Source of the DNA: Thermococcus thioreducens
GTDB lineage: Archaea; Methanobacteriota_B; Thermococci; Thermococcales; Thermococcaceae
Direction: 5' to 3'
Assembly (NCBI RefSeq): GCF_002214545.1
Contig: NZ_CP015105.1
Coordinates: 1,612,001 to 1,676,000, forward strand
DNA: 64,000 bases
Numbering within the stretch: position 1 is the first letter of the stretch; each line of letters opens with the position of its first letter. Under the pieces are notes generated by a model. The model searched no databases and was not told where the DNA came from. It saw only the letters and a program-made list of their open reading frames with translations. Shown piece after piece: positions 9,056 through 17,347 of this stretch. Both the position numbers and the translations under genes were made by a program.

Positions 9056-9588
9056 TGATAGCCGTTCTAAGGCTCGGACACAGGCCCGAGAGGGACAAGC
9101 GGATAACCACCCACGTGGCACTGACGGCGAGGGCCTTCGGGGCCGATAAAATAATCATTGCAGCCGAAGAAGACGAGCACGTCAGGGAGAGCGTCGAGGA
9201 CGTTGTCAGGAGGTGGGGAGGGCCCTTTGAGATAGAGTTCAATCCAAGCTGGAAGAGAATTATGAGAGAATGGAAGGAAAAAGGCATAATAGTCCACCTC
9301 ACGATGTATGGGGTTCACATCGACGACGCCGTGCCAAGAATCAAGAGCGAGCTGAAGGATGACCGGGACGTTCTCATCGTGGTCGGTGCCGAGAAGGTGC
9401 CCAGGGAGGTCTACGATATCTCCGACTACAACGTCGGCGTTGGGAACCAGCCCCACAGCGAGGTTGCAGCCCTGGCGGTCTTCCTGGACAGGCTTCTGGA
9501 GGGCGAAGGCCTGAGGAAGAGCTTTGAGAACGCTAAGCTGAGGATAATCCCCCAGGAGAAAGGCAAGAAGGTAATCGAGCTGGAGTGA
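9055..9588 (+). CDS. trm56: tRNA (cytidine(56)-2'-O)-methyltransferase
   Basis: The 177-residue protein begins [30 protein letters not shown], the hallmark of archaeal aTrm56, and ends with the knotted SPOUT core ([40 protein letters not shown], shown here as one run of key motifs: [21 protein letters not shown]). It 2'-O-methylates C56 in the T loop of tRNA. ATG 9055 overlaps the stop of the preceding gene as ATGA and is preferred to GTG 9052. The following gene starts nine bases after its stop. Confidence 0.93.
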   Translation: MIAVLRLGHRPERDKRITTHVALTARAFGADKIIIAAEEDEHVRESVEDVVRRWGGPFEIEFNPSWKRIMREWKEKGIIVHLTMYGVHIDDAVPRIKSELKDDRDVLIVVGAEKVPREVYDISDYNVGVGNQPHSEVAALAVFLDRLLEGEGLRKSFENAKLRIIPQEKGKKVIELE

Positions 9589-9597
9589 GGGTTAGGG

Positions 9598-10164
9598 ATG
9601 GTGCTCAATAACTACCGCGAAAACGTCAGGGGTTACCTTGAAGCCATCGTCCGACCCCTCGCGAGGGCCGGAGTTACGCCAAATCAGATAACCGTCCTCG
9701 GCCTGCTGATAAGCCTCACCGGTGCTTACTTCTTCTACCGCGGCGAACAGGTCATCGCGGCACTCGTTCTGCTCTTCGGCTCGCTCATAGATGCCCTCGA
9801 CGGAACGCTCGCAAGATTAACAGGGAAGACGAGCCGCTTTGGGGCCTTCCTTGACTCCACCTTCGACAGGATAAGCGACGGTGCTGTGCTCTTCGGAATA
9901 GCCCTTGGCAACCTCGCCGACTGGCGCGTTGCATTCATCGCCTTCATGGGAAGCTACCTGGTGAGCTACGAGAGGTGCAGGGCCGAGCTGGCCGGCTCAG
10001 GAAGGCTGGCCGTTGGGATAGCCGAGAGGGCCGAGAGATTGCTTATAATAATCATCACCGCGCTCTTCGGCTACGTTGAGTACGGTGTCTACGCCGTCGC
10101 AATCCTTTCGTGGATAACCGTTCTCCAGAGGCTCTACGCGGCCTACCAGAGGCTCAGGGAGTGA
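9598..10164 (+). CDS. Archaetidylinositol phosphate synthase (CDP-alcohol phosphatidyltransferase)
   Basis: The CDP-alcohol phosphotransferase motif is complete: D65-A-L-D68-G-x2-A-R, then Gly82, Asp86 and Asp90 (FGAFLDSTFDRISDG). Five to six membrane segments surround it. The length of 188 residues and the start NYRENVRGYLEAIVRPLARAGVTPN match archaeal AIP synthases, which join CDP-archaeol and inositol 1-phosphate in ether-lipid synthesis. The guide RNA downstream starts eight bases after its stop and may be cut from the same transcript. Confidence 0.88.
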   Translation: MVLNNYRENVRGYLEAIVRPLARAGVTPNQITVLGLLISLTGAYFFYRGEQVIAALVLLFGSLIDALDGTLARLTGKTSRFGAFLDSTFDRISDGAVLFGIALGNLADWRVAFIAFMGSYLVSYERCRAELAGSGRLAVGIAERAERLLIIIITALFGYVEYGVYAVAILSWITVLQRLYAAYQRLRE

Positions 10165-10171
10165 AAATAAA

Positions 10172-10235
10172 GGGGATGACGAGAATTTCGCTAGGTGAGG
10201 CTCCGCCGATGAAGAGCCCTGCCGTTGCCGACCCT
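10172..10235 (+). ncRNA. Box C/D guide RNA with predicted 23S rRNA target
   Basis: Box C ATGACGA is at 10176-10182, D' GTGA at 10195-10198, C' GATGAAG at 10208-10214 and D CCGA at 10228-10231; GGG and CCC flank it as a short closing stem. The D' guide GAATTTCGCTAG is exactly 12 bases, and eleven of them pair with UAGCGAAAUUC in the universally conserved 23S rRNA stretch GGUAGCGAAAUUCC (around E. coli 1930-1941, from memory). The fifth-base rule points to the C of UAGC. D' and D are slightly off consensus, which limits certainty. Confidence 0.75.
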
Positions 10236-10240
10236 TGCTG

Positions 10241-10252
10241 TCCTTCTTTTTA
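10241..10252 (+). terminator. Poly-T terminator after the C/D guide RNA
   Basis: TCCTTCTTTTTATT directly follows the guide RNA. Archaeal polymerase stops on such T runs without needing a hairpin. It also covers the last codons of the convergent HAD gene. Confidence 0.55.
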
Positions 10253-10972
10253 TTGTCTGGATGACCTACTTTCCATCAGGCTCCTTACGATTTCGACTAC
10301 CTCGTCCAGCTTTGAAACCACAAAGTCACATTCCCTCCACAGCCCCCGCTTTTCTCCATTCAGGTCGAGGAGGACACTCATCATGCCGACCTTCTTGGCC
10401 CCAACGCAGTCCTTTGACGGGTTGTCGCCGACGTAGATGGCCTCACCTGCTTCAACGCCCGCCCTCTCAAGCGCCAGAAGGAAAGGCCCCTCATGGGGCT
10501 TGTAGAAGCCCGCATCCTCGCTGGTCGTTATCGAGTCAAAGAGGCCGTAGATGCCGAGTGCCTTCAGGTGGGCCTCGATGTAGTCGTTGTCCGAGTCGGT
10601 TATGATTCCGACGTGGAGGCCGAGGTCTTTGAGGGCCTTAACCGTCTCAACGGCGTCGGGAAAGAGGCCCCCATAGCGCTCGTGCATGGCAATGCTTATC
10701 TCCCAGAAGTCCTCCGGAACTGTAAAACCGTAGCGCTCGGCCACCTTCCGCATGGCCCGGGTGTCAACGTCCCGGATTTTGACGTAGGGCTTGCCGGCCA
10801 GCTCCTTGAACATCGCGGAGCTTTCAGCCTCGTACTCCTCCCAGAGCCTCATGTAATCGAGGTCTTCCCTCCCGGCCTTTTTGAGTACCTCCCTCACGAT
10901 GTTCTGATGGGTAACGTTTTCGCCCTCCTTCGTTATGAGCGTGCCCACGAAGTCAAAGAAGACGGCCTTCAT
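10250..10972 (-). CDS. HAD family hydrolase
   Basis: The protein starts MKAVFFDFVGTLITKEG, which is HAD motif I with nucleophile Asp8. Motif II is VGIITDSD near residue 125, and motif III plus IV are KPHEGPF and IYVGDNPSKDCVGAK. An alpha-helical cap lies between motifs I and II, as in phosphoglycolate phosphatase and haloacid dehalogenase relatives. The substrate is not readable. I chose ATG 10972 because CGGTGGTC precedes it and a TATA box (GTTTTAACG, 11003-11011) gives a start near 10982. A longer N-terminus would not resemble the family. Confidence 0.85.
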   Translation of the reverse strand: MKAVFFDFVGTLITKEGENVTHQNIVREVLKKAGREDLDYMRLWEEYEAESSAMFKELAGKPYVKIRDVDTRAMRKVAERYGFTVPEDFWEISIAMHERYGGLFPDAVETVKALKDLGLHVGIITDSDNDYIEAHLKALGIYGLFDSITTSEDAGFYKPHEGPFLLALERAGVEAGEAIYVGDNPSKDCVGAKKVGMMSVLLDLNGEKRGLWRECDFVVSKLDEVVEIVRSLMESRSSRQ

Positions 10973-11118
10973 CGAGACCACCGGAGGGTATTGGGTGCGG
11001 ACGTTAAAACACTTGCCCGGCAGAACGACAAGTTGAACTCTAAAATCCTTCAAAAAGTTGCATCCATGACAGAAAAACCTTAGAAAGACTTTTATCCGCT
11101 CCCGGGGACGAAGCAGGG

Positions 11119-11388
11119 GTGGTGGAGATCGAGGCGATACTCCTCGTCTGGGGCGTTCGGGACGAGGTTCTGGAAAAGCTCCCCGTCGAAGGGTACTGGC
11201 TCTACGGGGAGTACGACTTCATAGCGAAGGTGGAATTTCGAGACGAGTTCGAGATGGAGGAGTTTATGAGGGGTCTCAAGCGGATAATCCACGGTGGGAC
11301 CTTTAAGCTCATTCCGGTTGTTATTTCAGCCGTTAAAAACGGTGGAGAAACAAGCGTTCTTGAGGGGCTCAAACCTTTGGCCCCATAA
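11119..11388 (+). CDS. Stand-alone Lrp/AsnC-type ligand-binding (RAM) domain protein
   Basis: The 89 residues show the beta-alpha-beta-beta-alpha-beta order of the RAM domain (AILLVWGVRDEVLEKL, GYWLYGEYDFIAKVEF, FKLIPVVISAVK) without the DNA-binding half. Such proteins bind amino acids or partner with full Lrp regulators. Start is GTG 11119 or GTG 11122 behind GGGGTG. A TATA box GACTTTTATCC is at 11086-11096. The 3' end overlaps the convergent ASCH gene by 20 bases. Confidence 0.6.
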   Translation: MVEIEAILLVWGVRDEVLEKLPVEGYWLYGEYDFIAKVEFRDEFEMEEFMRGLKRIIHGGTFKLIPVVISAVKNGGETSVLEGLKPLAP

Positions 11389-11938
11389 TCCCCCTCCTTT
11401 TCAGCTCCTCGTAGGCCCTCCTGAGGGCGTCCCTAATCAAGTACCTCTTGTTCATACCACCAAGCCTGTAAGCTGCTTTTCTCAGACTTCCCGCCTGGAG
11501 GAAAAGTTCGAGGAGTTTTCTGTCCTCCTCCGACAGGTTGAGGTACTTCAGGGCCTTCTCGGCAATCTCCACCGGCAGGTTCCCTTCATAGGCGTAGTCC
11601 GAACTCATAACAGGCTTCTCGAACCGCTCCACGATGCGAAAGATTATAATGTGGGCCTTTGAGTCATCGTTAACGTACTTGTAGTGGCTTTTGAGGGCCA
11701 TTACCAGCTCTTCCCTGCTGGAAAACCCGTCCAGAAAGGCGTCCTCATCGGTAAGCTCGCCGACGGTCTTGCTATCGACCCTCTCGATAACCGCCCTCGC
11801 TATAACGCGGCCTCCCGAATGTATGAGAACCTCGTCGCCGGGTTTGAGGTTCGGCTTTCTTCCAAGCCTTACCGTTGCCCTTTTCCTTCCGCTCAGTATG
11901 GCCTCAGCGTAGCGTCCATCGAACTCTAAGTGCCTCAT
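11369..11938 (-). CDS. ASCH domain protein with C-terminal helix-turn-helix-like segment
   Basis: Residues 1-110 form an ASCH (PUA-like, RNA-binding) domain: [30 protein letters not shown] and the final strand [10 protein letters not shown]. Residues 140-185 ([29 protein letters not shown]) look like a helix-turn-helix. The domain suggests RNA binding or a small amidohydrolase activity; the exact role is unknown. It overlaps the second ASCH gene upstream by four bases, so the two are translationally coupled. Confidence 0.75.
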   Translation of the reverse strand: MRHLEFDGRYAEAILSGRKRATVRLGRKPNLKPGDEVLIHSGGRVIARAVIERVDSKTVGELTDEDAFLDGFSSREELVMALKSHYKYVNDDSKAHIIIFRIVERFEKPVMSSDYAYEGNLPVEIAEKALKYLNLSEEDRKLLELFLQAGSLRKAAYRLGGMNKRYLIRDALRRAYEELKRRGIMGPKV

Positions 11939-12273
11939 CTCCCCTCACCGAGGAGCTTGAACTTTATCGCTATAACCCCGTAGCGGTTCTCCTTCCACTT
12001 CGGATACATGCCGTGAAATCTCTTAACTGCCCTTTCAAAGCTCGGTTCGTCCGGGAAGATTTTCTTTATCGGCTCTTCCCTCAGAACCTGCCGGAAGGTC
12101 TCGTAGCGTTTGACTTCGGTGACAACTGCCGGGATCGAGTCGTTGAAGATTAGCTTGTCGCCGGGCTTGATGCCCCTAAGCTGGGGGTAGGCCACGCGAA
12201 CCTCTATCCTTTTCTCTCCGGACTTTATGTATTCCAGGTATTCCTCGCGAACCCTCAGGTGATAGACCCTCAT
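11935..12273 (-). CDS. ASCH domain protein (short form)
   Basis: This 112-residue protein is nearly all ASCH domain: [40 protein letters not shown] and the end strand [11 protein letters not shown]. The IEVR form is that of the YqfB/ASC-1-like short family, some of which hydrolyse N4-acetylcytidine; function here is not proven. ATG 12273 follows GGTGGTGA. A TATA-like AGCTTTTAAGG on the minus strand lies at about 12301-12311. Confidence 0.75.
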   Translation of the reverse strand: MRVYHLRVREEYLEYIKSGEKRIEVRVAYPQLRGIKPGDKLIFNDSIPAVVTEVKRYETFRQVLREEPIKKIFPDEPSFERAVKRFHGMYPKWKENRYGVIAIKFKLLGEGR

Positions 12274-12321
12274 TTTCACCACATACCGCCTTCCCCTTTT
12301 CCTTAAAAGCTTACCCTATGG

Positions 12322-12336
12322 AAACTTTTAAATCCT
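12322..12336 (+). promoter_or_regulatory. TATA box for the pilin-peptidase operon
   Basis: The stretch AACTTTTAAATCC, about 35 bases before the ATG at 12367, matches an archaeal TATA box with an upstream purine-rich BRE. A leader of about ten bases with GAGGTGTGAGAG supplies the ribosome site. Confidence 0.5.
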
Positions 12337-12366
12337 TTAGCACCTTAGATGGTTGAGGTGTGAGAG

Positions 12367-12531
12367 ATGAGACGAGCCCAGGGAGCCCTTGAGTACCTTT
12401 TCATGCTGGCGGCGGTTCTCATCCTGGTGACCATAGCGGCCAGGGTCGTCCTCAACAGCACGAGAAACCTCAACGAGGCGATATCAAACTACACGGCCCA
12501 GGTAAGGAAACAGATTCTCGAAGACCTATGA
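12367..12531 (+). CDS. Class III signal peptide pilin-like protein
   Basis: The 54-residue product begins MRRAQGALEYLFMLAAVLIL. QGALEYLF is the diagnostic class III (DUF361) signal, cut after the A or before the Q by an EppA-type peptidase so that the hydrophobic helix can assemble into a type IV-like pilus. The rest is a short polar tail (STRNLNEAISNYTAQVRKQILEDL), so this is a minimal or adaptor pilin. The prepilin peptidase gene starts ten bases after its stop. Confidence 0.85.
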   Translation: MRRAQGALEYLFMLAAVLILVTIAARVVLNSTRNLNEAISNYTAQVRKQILEDL

Positions 12532-12540
12532 GGTGGAATC

Positions 12541-13761
12541 ATGGATTACGTCCCCCTGATTCTGGGGCTGGTTATGGGAGTCGTTACTTCCTATACCGAC
12601 ATGAAGACCGGATTCGTTTTTGACAACCACATCTTCCCGACGCTCACGCTGATAGGAAGGCTCCTCGGATGGGAGGAGGGGGAGGAAGAAGAACAGGGCC
12701 TCCCAAGATGGATTCCCAGGCTCATAATACCCGCCGTCGAGGTGGGGATAATATACTATCTCTACCTTGGAATCAGCCGAGGGGATGCACTCCTAGCAGC
12801 CTCGGGCCTCATCGGGCTTGTACTGGGCTTCGTCTTGGGGTTGCTCCTCTACTACATCGGGGCATGGGCGAGCGGCGACGCGGTGATACTCGCCGGCTTT
12901 TCCGCGCTCCTGCCATATGCACCGGCAACGGCTTCCATCGTCGCCCCCTACACCGTTGGATATCCCCTCTACCCCCTGACTATACTGCTCAACAGCATCA
13001 TAGCTATATTCCCCTTCATATTCGTATACTCCCTCGGGGTGCTCATCGCCAGGAGGAAGTTCGCCGAGCTGAGGGAGATATTCATAGACAAGGCCGGGCT
13101 CACCCTTGAGGTATCCCTCTGGATAATGGCCGCCCTGGGCCTCAGGCTGATAATCTACGAGGTCACGGGGGCCTCAATCGTTGGACTGTGGTCGTGGGTA
13201 TTCACAATCGCCGTGATATACGTCCTCGGAAAGTTCAGGAGAGTTGGGGATGTTATAGGGATCGGCGTCCTGACATACCTGGTCTATCAGGAACCTGCAA
13301 CTGCTGTGGGGGCGTTTCTGAAGCTCCTCGTCGTGCTGTACCTCTTCAAGGCCTTCCTATCCCTCGTGAAGTTCATGCGCACCGAAGTTCTGATGGAAGA
13401 GGTCACTGTGGAGGATCTCAGGGAGTGGGACATCCTGGGCGAGACTGTCTTTGAGAGGGACGGAAAAATCCTCAGGGACAGAACCGACCCGTTCACAAGG
13501 ATAAAGAACTCCATCCTGAACGCCGATCTAGGCGCACTCCACCCGGATTACGGCAGGGTCATAGCCTCCCCGACCGCCGAGGGGCTGACGGGGGAACAGA
13601 TCGAGGAGCTGAAGCGCCTCGTTGATGAGGGAAGGCTTGAAAACAGCTTCCTAAGAAAGAAGTCGATGCCCTTCGCCCCGGCGCTCTTCCTCGGCTTCCT
13701 GATAAGCTACTTCTGGGGCGACATGTTCTGGTGGATACAGCTCAAAATAGCCGGACTTTGA
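12541..13761 (+). CDS. Prepilin/preflagellin peptidase, A24 aspartyl family
   Basis: This membrane protease removes the signal from pilins. The paired aspartates of the family are Asp20 (SYTDMKTG) and Asp113 (ASGDAV), each at a membrane border. The 406 residues make it larger than bacterial enzymes: a cytoplasmic domain of about 100 residues (290-390) precedes a last membrane helix, as in other Thermococcales. Linkage to a class III pilin gene ten bases upstream supports an EppA-like substrate preference. Confidence 0.87.
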   Translation: MDYVPLILGLVMGVVTSYTDMKTGFVFDNHIFPTLTLIGRLLGWEEGEEEEQGLPRWIPRLIIPAVEVGIIYYLYLGISRGDALLAASGLIGLVLGFVLGLLLYYIGAWASGDAVILAGFSALLPYAPATASIVAPYTVGYPLYPLTILLNSIIAIFPFIFVYSLGVLIARRKFAELREIFIDKAGLTLEVSLWIMAALGLRLIIYEVTGASIVGLWSWVFTIAVIYVLGKFRRVGDVIGIGVLTYLVYQEPATAVGAFLKLLVVLYLFKAFLSLVKFMRTEVLMEEVTVEDLREWDILGETVFERDGKILRDRTDPFTRIKNSILNADLGALHPDYGRVIASPTAEGLTGEQIEELKRLVDEGRLENSFLRKKSMPFAPALFLGFLISYFWGDMFWWIQLKIAGL

Positions 13762-13765
13762 GAAA

Positions 13766-13777
13766 AGGATTTAAAAC
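13766..13777 (+). promoter_or_regulatory. Promoter for the tandem guide RNAs
   Basis: AAAGGATTTAAAACC is a strong BRE plus TATA box. Its centre near 13773 places the transcription start at about 13797, exactly where the H/ACA stem begins. It lies in the 34 bases after the peptidase gene. Confidence 0.65.
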
Positions 13778-13795
13778 CGTCGCCGAACCTTTATC

Positions 13796-13854
13796 CGGCC
13801 CGGCACCCGCCCACCCCGCGGAGGAGTGAGGCGGGGGTTCCGGTCGGGCCGACA
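13796..13854 (+). ncRNA. H/ACA guide RNA, single hairpin
   Basis: A 9-bp basal stem (13796-13804 with 13843-13851, CGGCCCGGC against GUCGGGCCG with one G-U) is followed at once by ACA at 13852-13854. Above an internal loop (ACCCGCCCA on the 5' side, GUUCCG on the 3' side) an upper stem CCCCGC/GCGGGG closes a loop GGAGGAGUGAG that could act as the L7Ae kink-loop. Nine base pairs and an adjacent ACA are the archaeal H/ACA layout. The pseudouridine target was not identified. Confidence 0.65.
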
Positions 13855-13855
13855 G

Positions 13856-13910
13856 GGGGATGACGAGCTTTTGCTTTGCTGACTGTGATGAGCACGCCCT
13901 TCACTGACCC
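13856..13910 (+). ncRNA. Box C/D guide RNA in tandem with the H/ACA RNA
   Basis: Box C ATGACGA 13860-13866, D' CTGA 13879-13882, C' GTGATGA 13885-13891, D CTGA 13904-13907. Both guides are 12 bases (GCTTTTGCTTTG and GCACGCCCTTCA), the archaeal standard, and GGGG/CCCC flank the whole. It starts two bases after the ACA of the H/ACA RNA and so probably shares its promoter. Its last bases overlap the stop codon of the convergent phosphatase gene. Targets would be CAAAGCAAAAGC and TGAAGGGCGTGC; I could not place them. Confidence 0.85.
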
Positions 13911-14533
13911 CGCTCTTCTATGAGCCCCCTGACGATCTCCATGACCTCATAGAGGCTCTCGACGTTGTGGTCTCCTTCCACTCCCTCGTGTGGGTTTATC
14001 GCTATGCTGACGTCGGCCTCTTTAAACATGCTCAGGTCGTTGTATCCGTCGCCGACCGCTACCGTCAGCTCGGGCCTGAGTTCATCTTTAAGCTCCCGGA
14101 GTAAGGTCCCCTTGCTCTTGAAGTCAACGAGGGGATTAACTTTCCCGGTAACGACACCGTTTTCAAAGATCAGCTCGTTGGAAAAGACGTAGTCACCCCC
14201 GAGCTCCCTAGCCACTCTTCCAGCGAGGCACATCAATCCACTGCTGAGTATCGCTATTCTGAAGTCGTTCTCCTTCAGAAACTCGATGAGCTCCTTTGCT
14301 CCATCCATGTACTCGACCGAGTTCGCCCATTCCATGATCTCCTCCCTCGTGTGGCCCTTCCAGAGGGAAGCATCCAGCTCGGCCCACTTTACGTAATCTA
14401 TCTCGCCCGAGAAGAAGAGTTCAGCATATTCCTTTCCCTTCTCCCAGGTTCCGAACTTCTTGTGGAGCTCCACCCAGCTGGATACGGATTTAACCAGAGT
14501 TCCTTCGAGATCAAAGGCTATGAGTCTTACCAT
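13901..14533 (-). CDS. HAD phosphatase, phosphoserine phosphatase-like
   Basis: HAD motif I is FDLEGTL (Asp8, Glu10), motif II ILSSG, and motif III/IV VDFKSKG with VGDGYNDLSMFKEAD. This order and the 210-residue length are those of SerB-type phosphatases. A true phosphoserine phosphatase, another small phosphate ester or a phosphonate substrate would all be compatible. A TATA-like TCTTAAAAGC lies about 30 bases upstream of the ATG (14561-14570 region). Confidence 0.8.
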   Translation of the reverse strand: MVRLIAFDLEGTLVKSVSSWVELHKKFGTWEKGKEYAELFFSGEIDYVKWAELDASLWKGHTREEIMEWANSVEYMDGAKELIEFLKENDFRIAILSSGLMCLAGRVARELGGDYVFSNELIFENGVVTGKVNPLVDFKSKGTLLRELKDELRPELTVAVGDGYNDLSMFKEADVSIAINPHEGVEGDHNVESLYEVMEIVRGLIEERGQ

Positions 14534-14573
14534 CTTACCACCTTAAAGGAGAGCCGGTTTTGGTCTTAAAAGC

Positions 14574-15409
<836 letters not shown>

Positions 15410-15412
15410 GTG

Positions 15413-16921
15413 ATGGAGGAGTTAGTTGAACTGCTGAGGCTGGAAAGAACACGAGAGCCCCTCAGTCCCGGGAAAAGACTGAGAGAGTTCCAGATGAAGA
15501 TCCAGCGGCTCAAGAACGGAGATGAAATCGAGATAGCCGGTTTTCTGCTGGGCAGGAAGCCGCCCCACGCGCCGGCGGATGCCCTCTACTACATGCTCTC
15601 TCCCCTGTCGCCATCCGAACTGTCTTACATTGACAAAAACGCCTTCCGCACGTATCTGGTTATTCGGGCAACGGAGGGGACAAAATTCTCCGGAGAGGTA
15701 AAACCCGGTAGCTACGTTCTCGTGAGGGGAATCATTGATGCCTACCGCTGGGGAAACCTGAGGATGATCCACGCGTCCAGAATTGAAGGGCGGGACTACT
15801 CGGAGTACTGGAAGGACCACCGTGAGTTTGCGCTCAGCAGGCAGGAAGTGCTGGATCTGTTTGAAAGAACGGTTTATCTGCGTGATGACATGCGAAAGGC
15901 CCTCATCTACTCGATATACGGCGTCCCCTACATACCAGGGGAGGGGTGGGGTGAAGGATTTGAGTTCACCGTGTTTAAATACCGGGAGGATTCAGGGCTT
16001 CTCGCGCTCTGGAAGGCCCTCAAGTATTTCCACTCAAGCCTTCCCTGGGAGGTTCGCCTCACCAGAAAAAGGGTTCTTGAAATAGACGACCCGTTTCTTG
16101 GCATAGACTTCAGGCTCGGAAACCCCAACGAAAGCGACATGAGGTACTACGTGCCTCCAACTAAGAAAGGAACCCTCAGCCTGCCCAAATGGGCCGCGGA
16201 TAGAATACTGAGCAAGCGCGCCATTGGTCTGCTCCCCAAGAATGTCGACGCTAATCCCCTCGACAGGATGGCGAGGGTCTCGGAGACTCCCTTTGTCCTC
16301 CTGCCTTCCGAGGAAAAACCCTACTTCGAAGAGAACAGGGAGTTCCTTCAGCTCATACCAAACCTTCTCGTTACCGTTTTCACCCAGAGAGAAAAGCTGG
16401 GGGCCCTTGACAGAAAAAAGACCCGTGTCGTTGAGGAAGAATTCCTGAGGTGGCTCAGAGAATCACGGGACGACTACGGGGACCCGTTCAGGGCTTTAAC
16501 TGCTCCCAGCGGCCCGATGAACATTAGACTCAGGGTGGAGCTCGGCAAGAGGCTCTTCGGGTCAATCGTCAGGTTCAACGGCAGGATCACCAAAAAGGCC
16601 GCCAGAGACGTCAAACTAATAAATGAAGCCATCGTAAACGACTGGATGGTCGTTCTCAGGGATCACCCCTCGGAGATGATAAAGCTCCTGAGGGAATACC
16701 GTATGTACGTCCCGGGAACACTCAAAGCTCAGAGGGCGCTGGAGATACTCCACGACCTGGCCTCTGTGAGCCCCTCAAACGAGGTAACGAGGGAGGTCTT
16801 CCTCCGTGAACTGGTCAGGGACGGCTTCTCCGAGAGTGACGCCTCCGAACTCCTTGAAAGGTTTATAGCCACCGGCTACGTATACGAGCCGTTCCCGGGA
16901 AAGCTCAGGCTGATAGGGTGA
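15413..16921 (+). CDS. MCM-like protein lacking the ATPase motifs (hypothetical)
   Basis: I do not recognise a named family. Residues 35-135 look like an OB fold (DEIEIAGFLLG, YVLVRGIIDAYRWGNLRMIHAS). Next comes YLRDDMRKALIYSIYGVP, which resembles the start of the MCM AAA+ module. The C-terminal 70 residues (ALEILHDLASVSP, then ATGYVYEPFPGKLRLI) resemble the MCM winged helix. No Walker A or B motif is present. I infer a DNA-binding MCM relative without ATPase. The start lies at the edge of the 5S fragment; GTG 15410 is also possible. The Rpp21 gene follows five bases after the stop. Confidence 0.6.
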   Translation: MEELVELLRLERTREPLSPGKRLREFQMKIQRLKNGDEIEIAGFLLGRKPPHAPADALYYMLSPLSPSELSYIDKNAFRTYLVIRATEGTKFSGEVKPGSYVLVRGIIDAYRWGNLRMIHASRIEGRDYSEYWKDHREFALSRQEVLDLFERTVYLRDDMRKALIYSIYGVPYIPGEGWGEGFEFTVFKYREDSGLLALWKALKYFHSSLPWEVRLTRKRVLEIDDPFLGIDFRLGNPNESDMRYYVPPTKKGTLSLPKWAADRILSKRAIGLLPKNVDANPLDRMARVSETPFVLLPSEEKPYFEENREFLQLIPNLLVTVFTQREKLGALDRKKTRVVEEEFLRWLRESRDDYGDPFRALTAPSGPMNIRLRVELGKRLFGSIVRFNGRITKKAARDVKLINEAIVNDWMVVLRDHPSEMIKLLREYRMYVPGTLKAQRALEILHDLASVSPSNEVTREVFLRELVRDGFSESDASELLERFIATGYVYEPFPGKLRLIG

Positions 16922-16925
16922 TGAT

Positions 16926-17297
16926 ATGTCCAAGAAATTCATTCGCCAGAGGGAGCAGAGGGAAAAGCGCAGGATCGCCCGAGAGAGGATAAACGTTCTC
17001 TTTACCCTCGCGGAAAGGGCCTTTCCCTACGAGCCAGAATTAGCCAACCGCTACGTTGAGATAGCCCTCGCGGTACAGCAGAAGGCCAGAATCAGAATGC
17101 CGAGAAAGTGGAAGCGCCGTTACTGCAAGCGCTGTCATTCCTTCCTTGTCCCGGGCGTCAACGCCAGAGTAAGGCTCAGAAACGGCCACGTTGTCATCAA
17201 GTGCCTCAACTGCGGCCACATCATGAGGTATCCGTACACCAGGGAGCAGAAAGAGAGAAGAAGAGCGCGGCAAAAAGAAATTGATTCAAGCCCCTGA
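16926..17297 (+). CDS. rnp4: Ribonuclease P protein component 4 (Rpp21)
   Basis: This RNase P subunit helps the RNA subunit to mature tRNA 5' ends, in a pair with Rpp29. The 123 residues start with the basic helical part (KKFIRQREQREKRRIARERINVLF) and carry a zinc ribbon: CKRC at about 67-70 and CLNC at about 93-96. The VIKCLNCGHIMRYPY segment is characteristic. It follows the MCM-like gene by five bases. Confidence 0.93.
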   Translation: MSKKFIRQREQREKRRIARERINVLFTLAERAFPYEPELANRYVEIALAVQQKARIRMPRKWKRRYCKRCHSFLVPGVNARVRLRNGHVVIKCLNCGHIMRYPYTREQKERRRARQKEIDSSP

Positions 17298-17347
17298 TTT
17301 TACCGCCCATACCGGGGGTTGGTGGTGCTCAACGTGTGTTGGCCTGT

